Origin: Ktedonobacteraceae bacterium
GTDB taxonomy: Bacteria > Chloroflexota > Ktedonobacteria > Ktedonobacterales > Ktedonobacteraceae
DNA length: 12,362 bases
Direction: 5' to 3'
NCBI GenBank assembly: GCA_014896635.1
Contig: JADBKA010000132.1
Location: 1 to 12,362 of the forward strand
In this document: positions 1 to 6,304 of the stretch, in pieces
Numbering within the stretch: position 1 is the first letter of the stretch
Layout: the number at the start of each line of letters is the position of its first letter
Made by a program: the position numbers and the translations under genes
Notes under the pieces: generated by a model
Told to the model about the DNA's origin: nothing
Databases searched by the model: none
The model's input: the letters and a program-made list of their open reading frames with translations, nothing else

Positions 1-1
1 G

Positions 2-172
2 CTCTACGATAGCGCCCCTGGCAGCCTCTACCTCGACGACGTGCGCGTCTCCAGCGTCTATAACAGCCCCGTTGCGCAGATCAAAACGCAAACAACGGTT
101 GCCAGCCAGCCACTGGGAGCCATTCCTTTTGTGGATCGCAAGCGTCCCAGGAGCATTTTTGTATCTCTCTAG
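2..172 (+). CDS. C-terminal fragment of a probable secreted carbohydrate-active or carbohydrate-binding protein (5' end outside window)
   Basis: The frame starting at base 2 is open from the window edge to a TAG at 170-172, giving 56 residues. The visible part begins LYDSAPGSLYLDDVRVSS. This alternating hydrophobic pattern, with its LDDV strand, is typical of the last strands of jelly-roll carbohydrate-binding modules and of C-terminal beta-sandwich domains of glycoside hydrolases. It is followed by a short tail rich in Gln, Thr and Arg. No catalytic residue is visible, so the enzyme class cannot be named. Its position beside a polysaccharide locus fits a glycan-related role, which is inference. 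The coding frame was chosen because the other two forward frames are either closed at once or give no recognisable pattern. Confidence is good that this is a gene end and low for its exact function. Confidence 0.55.
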   Translation, partial: LYDSAPGSLYLDDVRVSSVYNSPVAQIKTQTTVASQPLGAIPFVDRKRPRSIFVSL

Positions 173-182
173 CTTACCGATT

Positions 183-232
183 TCAGCCAGAAGAGGCTCT
201 TACCAGCAAAACGCCATGCCCCTTCTGGCTGA
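183..232 (+). terminator. Large-loop hairpin after the first gene, probable terminator
   Basis: An 11-bp perfect inverted repeat (TCAGCCAGAAG at 183-193, CTTCTGGCTGA at 222-232) encloses a 28-nt loop. After one mismatch, 3 more bp can form inside it. It lies 11 nt after the stop of the partial gene and is followed by the T-rich but interrupted stretch TTTAATCAATTT. The stem is strong; the large loop and broken T-tract are not ideal for an intrinsic terminator. It could instead be an mRNA-stabilising 3' hairpin or a regulatory element for the gene starting at 289. Confidence 0.5.
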
Positions 233-288
233 TTTAATCAATTTAACAAAAACGACAGCAATAGGAGAACTAGAAGGAGAACTGGAAA

Positions 289-897
289 GTGAATTACGGC
301 CCGCCACAGCAATCAAATAACTTTACAAAAATTCCATCACAGCAACCAGATAAACTGACAAAAATACTGAGAACACCTTTCGCCTGGTCAGGCCGTCATC
401 CTGTCCTGGCAACACTTATTACTCTGGCATTACTCTCTGCAAGCTTTATGGCCGGCTATCTCTTACCGGAAAGCAGGACAACGATTGGCGGTATAGCGAT
501 GCCGACTCCCATGATTGATGACGATAAACGAGCAGCGCACACACCTGTCATCACTGCCGGTACCCCAACGGCGGTCGCAATAACTCCGGCACCCACGCAC
601 TCTCCCCAGTGGACAACAATACAGACATTTACCGGTACCGGAGCGAAGAAAACCTCGGTTTTTACTGTACCTGAGCACTGGCGCATCGCCTGGAGCTGTG
701 ATCCCACGTCACATAACAATCTGAGCTACAACCTTATTATCCATGCCAATAGTACAACCAATGCGCTTCTGGGCAATGGAGTAGAAACGACATGTAAAAA
801 GGACAATACCCGTAATTCCACCGAGATATATCGTGGGGGGAAGGTCTACCTCAGCATCATCAGTGAAGGCAAGTGGACTGTGCAGATACAGCAGTAA
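289..897 (+). CDS. Single-TM anchored extracytoplasmic protein with a C-terminal beta-rich two-cysteine domain
   Basis: This 202-aa protein starts at GTG; AAGGAGA at 274-280 with an 8-nt spacer supports that start, and the next in-frame Met is only at residue 54. Residues 1-37 are hydrophilic and probably cytoplasmic. Residues about 39-60 form one hydrophobic helix, residues about 61-106 are a Thr/Pro/Ala-rich linker, and residues about 107-202 are a compact domain with regularly spaced aromatic and Thr residues (FTVPEHWRIAWSCDP, then GGKVYLSI and EGKWTVQI). The two cysteines of this domain (C137, C169) could form a disulfide outside the membrane. From memory, similar tryptophan/cysteine domains recur in many copies in Ktedonobacteria, with unknown function. 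The gene is monocistronic: a hairpin lies upstream and a strong terminator downstream. Function is unknown; surface ligand binding or a cell-envelope role is a guess. Confidence 0.85.
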   Translation: MNYGPPQQSNNFTKIPSQQPDKLTKILRTPFAWSGRHPVLATLITLALLSASFMAGYLLPESRTTIGGIAMPTPMIDDDKRAAHTPVITAGTPTAVAITPAPTHSPQWTTIQTFTGTGAKKTSVFTVPEHWRIAWSCDPTSHNNLSYNLIIHANSTTNALLGNGVETTCKKDNTRNSTEIYRGGKVYLSIISEGKWTVQIQQ

Positions 898-916
898 TAT
901 CAATTTCCTTTAAAAG

Positions 917-949
917 GTGAGAACCGGGCTGGCACCCCCCGGTTCTCAC
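917..949. terminator. Bidirectional intrinsic terminator between convergent genes
   Basis: A perfect 12-bp stem (GTGAGAACCGGG at 917-928, CCCGGTTCTCAC at 938-949) closes a 9-nt loop. On the plus strand it is followed by TTTTT at 950-954; on the minus strand the same hairpin is followed by TTTT from the A-run at 912-915. It lies between the stop of the plus-strand membrane protein (897) and the stop of the last minus-strand operon gene (960), so it can end transcription from both sides. Confidence 0.93.
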
Positions 950-959
950 TTTTTAATTG

Positions 960-2162
960 CTATTTGCGTCGCTTCTGGGCAAGAGCAAGCAGCAATTGCT
1001 GGTAGCGTTCGGCCATTAATTCCCAGCGAAAAGGCATATAGTCCTCGGCGGCATTCGCGACCATCTGCACACGCATCTCAGGATGCAGAGCGAGGTCGAT
1101 GATTGCTTCGGCGAAGCTTTCAGCATTCGATGCTTCACAGAGCTTAATCGACTCCGGGCGAAACATCGAACGGATGGCAGGTGTATCAGAGGCAATCATC
1201 GGGCGGTGCATCCAGGCAAACTCATACGCTTTGGTTGGCAGCACCAGGTCCATGAAGCCATCGGAGCGATAGGGAATAATGCCGATATCACCATGCAGGA
1301 CAACATCGACCAGCTCCTCAGAAGGGCAAGGATCGCTGAAGATGACATGTTCGCTCACCCCCAGTTCTTTCGCCAGCAGCTTGAGATAGGGAATTGACTC
1401 TCCTCGTCCTTTGATATCAAAGCGCAAGTGTGGCACTACCTGGCGCGCTTTGGCAAAAGCCCGCAAGGCGGTATCTAACCCGTTACGCTCCGTCACTGTC
1501 CCATGATACATCAGCACGAGTGGACGATCCTCGGCGGGCATTTCCGTCGAAGGCTCGGTGCGCCGCGAGGCAGGAAAGAGCTTAGGGTCAGCACTGTTGA
1601 GAATATTAGTAATCTTCTCCTCTGGCACCCCACGTTTCAACAGCAGGCGCTCAAACGGCCAGCCGACGGTGATCACATGATGCGCGAAGGCGGTTGAAAT
1701 GCGCTCTTGCACTATCGCCAGGCGCGTAATGAATCCGCGCAAGCGCCCCTTCGCCTTCGCCGCCATGAGTTCAGGAGAGACATCCTGAATCTCCAGGATA
1801 ATTCTGGCTCCCAGAATTTTTGGCACGAGCGCAGAGAAAACAAGAAAATCAGGCATATTATGTACATGGATTATATCATAAGCGTGCTTGAGATGCAGGC
1901 GAGTCACCTTTATACCTGCCAGCACAAGAAAGCAGCACCATTCAAGGATAGTGAATGGCAAGGAACGACCAAAACTACGATACAGTGGAATACGATAAAC
2001 ATGTACTCCATCGCAGAGTTCATAGGACGGCTGGTCTTCCTGCTTGATGCAGATAACATGTGAGATATAGCCGGCGTTTGCCGCAGCTTCTGCCGTACGA
2101 CGGACAAGCACATCGAATGGATACCAGTCAAAAGTGATAGCGCAAACTCGAAGGGAAGGCAT
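960..2162 (-). CDS. GT4-family glycosyltransferase, last gene of the operon
   Basis: This 400-aa GT-B fold enzyme is expected to transfer a sugar from a nucleotide-sugar donor to the growing lipid-linked repeat unit on the cytoplasmic membrane face. The N-terminal acceptor domain (about 1-190) includes the typical DIIHVHNMPDFLVFSALVP segment (96-113) and ILEIQD (122-127). The C-terminal Glyco_transf_1-type domain starts near VLMYHGTVTERNGLDTAL (216-233) and has the donor-site signature LPTKAYEFAWMHRPMIASD (308-326), in which E314 is a likely donor-phosphate or ribose ligand. There are no TM helices; the basic C-terminus (KRRK) may help membrane association. The ATG start has AAGAGG at 2173-2178 with a 10-nt spacer. 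It begins 47 nt after the GT2 stop, the widest gap in the operon, and ends at the shared terminator. Donor and linkage cannot be read from sequence. Confidence 0.93.
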   Translation of the reverse strand: MPSLRVCAITFDWYPFDVLVRRTAEAAANAGYISHVICIKQEDQPSYELCDGVHVYRIPLYRSFGRSLPFTILEWCCFLVLAGIKVTRLHLKHAYDIIHVHNMPDFLVFSALVPKILGARIILEIQDVSPELMAAKAKGRLRGFITRLAIVQERISTAFAHHVITVGWPFERLLLKRGVPEEKITNILNSADPKLFPASRRTEPSTEMPAEDRPLVLMYHGTVTERNGLDTALRAFAKARQVVPHLRFDIKGRGESIPYLKLLAKELGVSEHVIFSDPCPSEELVDVVLHGDIGIIPYRSDGFMDLVLPTKAYEFAWMHRPMIASDTPAIRSMFRPESIKLCEASNAESFAEAIIDLALHPEMRVQMVANAAEDYMPFRWELMAERYQQLLLALAQKRRK

Positions 2163-2209
2163 ACAATCTTAACCTCTTCTTTCACCCGTATTGATATACT
2201 TTAAACGAT

Positions 2210-3415
2210 TCATGATGATATACGTTTTGTACGCACCCACTCGCTGGTATGTTTTTTGCTTCTACTGAGCACAAAATAAACCCACAGTTTCCAGAGCATG
2301 AAGCCCGGAGCATGCAGAAGAGCTTTGTATACGCTTTGAGGTGGGCGCAACAGATAAAAAGCGGTTGCGATATAACAGAAGAGTGCGCTCCAGAGCGCAA
2401 GGTTCAGGACTACGGCAGGAAGAGACCAGAGCAGGATCGAGGCAACGAGGGTTACAAGGCAGGCAAGGACCAGGAAGGACAGAGGGGGAGTGAGGAGTTC
2501 TGCCACTGCCTCGATATGCAGCAAGCTTCTTGAACGTATAGCCGCTTTCAACAGGCGTAGAGCAATGCGCCATTGCGATTGCTGTTGCCCCGACGCTTCC
2601 CAGCGCACATCCTGTGTGCGCATCTGAGCGAACGTCGTCGGCATCTGTGAGCGCACCACAGCCTCTGGCACATACCGCACGCGCTCACCATGCTCGACCA
2701 GCGTGAGGTAATACTGGTAATCTTCCGCAATGCCAAAAGCCTGCCAGGGATGGCGCTCCAGCAGATCGTGGCTCAGGCACATACCGTTGCCTGTGAGTGT
2801 GGAAGAAGCGCCAATGCCATTTCTACCGAGAGGACGTACATGGTTGATCAGTGTGAGAGCGATCCAACGCAAGGCCGTGCTGGGTGAAGCCGTGACATTC
2901 AGCACAGTATTACATGCCTGCAATGCCCGCGCTCCCCCGGCCAGTTCTCTCTCCATTGCCCGCAGAAATGCCGGAACAACAACAGAATCCGCATCCAGGA
3001 TGACATAGGCATCATAGGTCAGATGCCGCTCCTTCAACTGCTGCCACATCCAGTTCAGCGCGTACCCCTTGCCGCGCCTGTCCACATCAAAGCGTTCATA
3101 TACCTCTACTCCGCCAGTCTGGCGAGCCAGTTCGGCGGTTTTATCCGTGCAATTATCGGCTATGACATAGACGGTATACCTGTCTTTCGGATAATCGAGA
3201 AGAGCGAGACTCTCAAGCAGTGTGCGCAGTATCATCTCTTCATTATGTGCAGGTATCAACAGCGCAAATCTCACCTGTCCAGAAACTGGGCGCGCATTCT
3301 GCATTGTCCTGCGCCTTGCAGCGAGCAGGGCTGAGAGTGAAAGAAGAAAAAGGTAGGCGATAGGAAGCGCGATCCATCCTTCCACGATCAGGAGAAGCCA
3401 CTGTAACACAGCCAT
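2210..3415 (-). CDS. Membrane-embedded GT2-family glycosyltransferase (processive-type motifs)
   Basis: This 401-aa GT-A enzyme has an N-terminal TM helix (about 2-33), a cytoplasmic catalytic domain and two or more C-terminal TM helices (about 308-331, 333-356, possibly 368-383). The conserved set is complete: ADNCTD (D87) for UDP binding, DADS (141-144) for the metal, the ED pair (231-232) as likely catalytic base, and QDVRW (268-272), the QxxRW signature shared by cellulose, hyaluronan and PNAG synthases. It could therefore be processive, though many repeat-unit transferases share these motifs. The start is Met at 3415, not the longer in-frame opening at 3466: GAGG at 3424-3427 gives an 8-nt spacer, family homology starts at the TM helix, and the longer form would overlap the upstream gene. 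The ribosome site overlaps the end of that gene, whose stop is only 5 nt upstream, so translation is probably coupled. Confidence 0.93.
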   Translation of the reverse strand: MAVLQWLLLIVEGWIALPIAYLFLLSLSALLAARRRTMQNARPVSGQVRFALLIPAHNEEMILRTLLESLALLDYPKDRYTVYVIADNCTDKTAELARQTGGVEVYERFDVDRRGKGYALNWMWQQLKERHLTYDAYVILDADSVVVPAFLRAMERELAGGARALQACNTVLNVTASPSTALRWIALTLINHVRPLGRNGIGASSTLTGNGMCLSHDLLERHPWQAFGIAEDYQYYLTLVEHGERVRYVPEAVVRSQMPTTFAQMRTQDVRWEASGQQQSQWRIALRLLKAAIRSRSLLHIEAVAELLTPPLSFLVLACLVTLVASILLWSLPAVVLNLALWSALFCYIATAFYLLRPPQSVYKALLHAPGFMLWKLWVYFVLSRSKKHTSEWVRTKRISS

Positions 3416-3420
3416 CTGAC

Positions 3421-4602
3421 TTACCTCATCACTTTTTCCAGCGTGCGGATAACGCTCTCGCCGCACTGTTGCCAGCTATAGCTGGCCTCTACAAGTGCTC
3501 TGCCGGCATTCCCAAGAGCCACACGCTTTTCTGTATGCTGCAAAAGATCGACAACAGCTCGTGCGAAGTTCTCCGGCTGGTCTGCCACAACGAGATGCTC
3601 TCCCGGCGTAACAGTCAAGCCCTCACAGCCCAGGCTTGTTGAGACCACCGCTTTGCGCATCGCCAGCGCCTCAAGGATCTTCAGGCGCGTCCCACTGCCG
3701 ATGAGCAGTGGGACAATAGCCACAGCCGCCTGCGCCAGGTAGGGCCTCACGTCAGGAACCGCACCTGTCACGGTAACGCCCGGCAGCTCTGCCAGCTTTA
3801 CTACCTCAGGTGGCGGAGACTTACCGACAATATGCCAGGTCGCATCTGGAACCTGCGAGCGGATCAGCGGCCAGCACTCACGCACAAAGAAGAGAACGGC
3901 GTCAATGTTGGGGTAATAATTCATTGTTCCAGTAAAGACCAGGCGATGGACCACTTCCTGCTGTTCGCCATCTGCGCTGAAACTCTCGATATCTACCCCA
4001 TTAGGGACTACTTCGATAACACCTTGTGGGATCTCGCCTTTCAATAAAAAACACTCTCGTTCGCTCGTCACCAGAATGGCCTGTGCCTTACGACAACGCT
4101 CCAGCTCAACAGGTTTGAGCATACGGCTTTCCCACCAGTTATACCACTTGCGCAACCAGTTCTTCTCACGCCGGAAAGTGCGCTGTAGTAACTCATATTC
4201 GATATTATGCTGGTCAATGATTGCAGGAAGACCTGCTGGAAGCCGATAGCCTGCCATAAAAACACTCTCAAAGAGCACCGCATCATAGCGCCCGGCAGCG
4301 AAGAGACTATCCAGTTCCCGTTGTACTTCTTCCAGAAAGTAGAAATCGAGCAGATATGACCTGCCGCGTAATATACTCATCAACTGCTGTGCTCGTTTAC
4401 GCAGCCTGGAAGCAGGCAAGACTACCTGGTGAACAGATGCCAGGCCAGGGATAGCTGTCTCACTCATCCTGACCGTTCCATCGGTCAGCGCCAGTAGCGA
4501 GACAGTATGCTCACGCGCCAGGGCCTTGAGGAGATGGTAGCTACGTGTGCCGGCTCCCCATGAGGGATCGGGCAGGTGCGGCGAGACCATGAGCAGATTC
4601 AT
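3421..4602 (-). CDS. GT4-family glycosyltransferase resembling the exosortase/EPS-associated type
   Basis: This 393-aa GT-B glycosyltransferase begins MNLLMVSPHLPDPSWGAGT, the usual first strand and Gly-rich loop of the acceptor domain. DQHNIEYELLQR (130-141) and PNGVD (200-204) mark the domain boundary. FTGTMNYYPNIDAV (223-236) and GSGTRLKILEAL (302-313), then STSLGCEGL, match the pattern known from sugar transferases of exosortase-linked EPS clusters (TIGR03087-like, recalled, not searched). The start at 4602 is supported by AAGGAAG at 4612-4618 with a 9-nt spacer and by the family N-terminus. The frame is open to 4725, but that extension is a hydrophobic, cysteine-containing shadow of the polymerase gene. 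The start overlaps the end of the upstream polymerase gene by 62 nt, unusual in an otherwise tightly packed operon. Confidence 0.93.
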   Translation of the reverse strand: MNLLMVSPHLPDPSWGAGTRSYHLLKALAREHTVSLLALTDGTVRMSETAIPGLASVHQVVLPASRLRKRAQQLMSILRGRSYLLDFYFLEEVQRELDSLFAAGRYDAVLFESVFMAGYRLPAGLPAIIDQHNIEYELLQRTFRREKNWLRKWYNWWESRMLKPVELERCRKAQAILVTSERECFLLKGEIPQGVIEVVPNGVDIESFSADGEQQEVVHRLVFTGTMNYYPNIDAVLFFVRECWPLIRSQVPDATWHIVGKSPPPEVVKLAELPGVTVTGAVPDVRPYLAQAAVAIVPLLIGSGTRLKILEALAMRKAVVSTSLGCEGLTVTPGEHLVVADQPENFARAVVDLLQHTEKRVALGNAGRALVEASYSWQQCGESVIRTLEKVMR

Positions 4603-6133
4603 GTAGAAGAACTTCCTTTTGTTCGATTTGATCCAGGGCGGGCAATTTCGCCAGCAGGCCACAGAGAAGGCCCAGGTAGATGACATTGCGATAAAAGAAA
4701 AGCTGATAATCAGCAAAGGCAACAACTACTTCCATTAAGGTTATAGCAACGACATAAATGGCTACCACCTGGAGGTAGGGATCACGGAGCTGGCGGGCGA
4801 CAATGCTCCCGCGCACAACAATTGTGCCAATGAGAAGCCAGAGCGCAAAGTAGCCGATTGGACCCAGATCTACCCATATCCAGTAAATAGTGTTGTGCGG
4901 GACATAGTTGTAATAAGGATCAAATTCCAGAATTTTAGGGAAAATGAGTGTTAACGGCTGAGGTTGAAGAAATGGCTTACCGAAACCCAGACCAGCCGGG
5001 TATTCCTTCACCGTATATTTCAAATCATTGTTCTCGAAGGTGCGATAAAGATTAGAAGAGGCATCTCGCGCATCTGTCGCGGAAGGATCGAAAAGCGATA
5101 TAACCGCTCGCGCTGGACCGGCAAAGCTTCCCTCAGCACGTGCAAAAGCAAAAACGTAACCAACGCCAAGCACAATACACAGGAGTAGCCCTATAAGCAG
5201 CGCCTTGCGAGCCGCCGGCTTGATCCGAAAAACCAGTACCCAGACAACCACAGCCCCGATAAACAGAGCGATATAATCGGCTCTGCGTTGATTGGCTACC
5301 ATTGCGACAAGCACGACCGGCAGGACGCCGAGCGCAGCAAAGAGTTGAGGGCGGTAGCGATGATGCAGGCAAAAGATGACAACCAGGAGAAGCAGAGCCG
5401 CAAAAAAGAAGGACTCTTCATGCGACATAATGGTATCGTGACCTTTGAGATCACCCTGAAAAAGAACCAGATAGATGTAGAGGCCCTGAAGAGCTTTTAT
5501 GCCCGCACTGGCAATTACCAGCCAGAAGAAATTGCGGATATGGCTCTTCTGCGTCACAAGATTATAGGCCAGCAAATACGAAACAAACATGTACCAGAAA
5601 GGCCGGGTCTGCAACACGATAATTTTGAGGTTGCCGCCGGTAGCCAGCCCGTAGAGCGCTCCACCAATCGCACAGAGCAGATAGAACAGAAAAGGCCAGA
5701 AGAGAAAGCCGCCGCGCAAGGACGTCTGGCGCTGCACCAGGCGGTACAGCAACCATACCAGTAGCGCAAAAAGAGCGAGCAGGCCGACCGGGCGCTCGAC
5801 AAACCCCTCAAGCTGTGGCGGCCAGTGAAAAACATATAAGGTGTCACTGAAAATAGGCGTTGGGAGAGGTTCCTGCTCTACCAGAAGAGCGCATCCAGCC
5901 AGTACAAAAAAGCCGAGCACAGGCCAGCGTATAATGGCCGCCGCCAGTAGCAGCGCCAGCAGAAGACCGAGCAGCACACTGAAACCAACCGCCGCCCCGC
6001 TCAGAATGAGCAGGGGAGTCAAGCTGAAAAGAGTAAAAAAGAGCACGATGAAAAGGAGCAAATCGCTCCGCCTGCGCTTTGCGAGCAAAGCAGGTACAGC
6101 ACTTTCACCAGCCAGCGTCAAACGTTCTTTCAC
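4541..6133 (-). CDS. Wzy-like polysaccharide polymerase / O-antigen ligase family membrane protein
   Basis: This 530-aa polytopic protein has roughly 11-13 TM helices and a large periplasm-facing or outer loop in the second half. NQRRADY (281-287) and, in the Wzy_C-type region, GLGFG (381-385) and VPHNTIYWIWVDLGPIGYFALWLL (411-434 region; H413, N414) match the conserved G-x-G and HN...G(L/P)IG signatures of O-antigen polymerases and ligases. It would link repeat units on the outer membrane leaflet. The start is the GTG at 6133, with AGGGGA at 6140-6145 and a 6-nt spacer, 2 nt after the stop of the small upstream ORF. The frame extends to a TTG at 6226, but that would overlap the small ORF and adds no TM-like sequence. 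The C-terminal tail (about 500-530) is hydrophilic and overlaps the next gene by 62 nt. Polymerase is preferred over ligase because of the Wzx/Wzz context. Confidence 0.9.
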   Translation of the reverse strand: MKERLTLAGESAVPALLAKRRRSDLLLFIVLFFTLFSLTPLLILSGAAVGFSVLLGLLLALLLAAAIIRWPVLGFFVLAGCALLVEQEPLPTPIFSDTLYVFHWPPQLEGFVERPVGLLALFALLVWLLYRLVQRQTSLRGGFLFWPFLFYLLCAIGGALYGLATGGNLKIIVLQTRPFWYMFVSYLLAYNLVTQKSHIRNFFWLVIASAGIKALQGLYIYLVLFQGDLKGHDTIMSHEESFFFAALLLLVVIFCLHHRYRPQLFAALGVLPVVLVAMVANQRRADYIALFIGAVVVWVLVFRIKPAARKALLIGLLLCIVLGVGYVFAFARAEGSFAGPARAVISLFDPSATDARDASSNLYRTFENNDLKYTVKEYPAGLGFGKPFLQPQPLTLIFPKILEFDPYYNYVPHNTIYWIWVDLGPIGYFALWLLIGTIVVRGSIVARQLRDPYLQVVAIYVVAITLMEVVVAFADYQLFFYRNVIYLGLLCGLLAKLPALDQIEQKEVLLHESAHGLAAPARSLMGSRHT

Positions 6134-6135
6134 AT

Positions 6136-6291
6136 CTATTCCCCTGACAGATTCAAAAAGAGGAGCAGATAGAAGAGGAGCAACATGCCCACGATACCAA
6201 CTCCCAGAAGCAGACGTACCCAGCAATTATATGAGCGCGCAAACACGCCAATTCCCAGAAAGAAGAGTAGCAGCAGAAAAACACTTTTCAT
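6136..6291 (-). CDS. 51-aa two-helix membrane protein between kinase-like and polymerase genes
   Basis: The ATG at 6291 opens 51 codons to TAG at 6136-6138. It begins 13 nt after the kinase-like stop, with AAGGA at 6300-6304 and an 8-nt spacer. Its stop lies 2 nt before the polymerase GTG, whose ribosome site is inside its last codons. The product begins MKSVFLLLLFFLGIGVFARS: a first hydrophobic helix (about 4-18), a short polar/basic turn RSYNCWVR (19-26), then a second helix (about 27-48) rich in Leu, Gly and Phe. It is thus a predicted hairpin membrane miniprotein. The exact fit between two ribosome sites argues for real coding. No family is recognised. It may assist or regulate the polymerase or the Wzz complex (inference), or be a short ORF that only couples translation to the polymerase. 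Confidence 0.7.
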   Translation of the reverse strand: MKSVFLLLLFFLGIGVFARSYNCWVRLLLGVGIVGMLLLFYLLLFLNLSGE

Positions 6292-6304
6292 CGTGCCTGT
6301 CCTT

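Noticed and set aside
72..320. Plus-strand 82-codon ORF near the left edge
   Set aside because: It overlaps both the partial first gene and the start of the 289-897 gene, and has no ribosome site or recognisable pattern.
3416..3466. N-terminal extension of the GT2 gene to 3466
   Set aside because: It overlaps the upstream GT4 coding end and is hydrophilic; the ATG at 3415 has a correctly spaced GAGG.
4603..4725. N-terminal extension of the GT4 gene to 4725
   Set aside because: The added residues are a shadow of the polymerase's last helices; the family N-terminus and ribosome site point to 4602.
6134..6226. TTG at 6226 as the polymerase start
   Set aside because: It would overlap nearly all of the 51-aa ORF and adds a non-hydrophobic leader; GTG 6133 has a good ribosome site.
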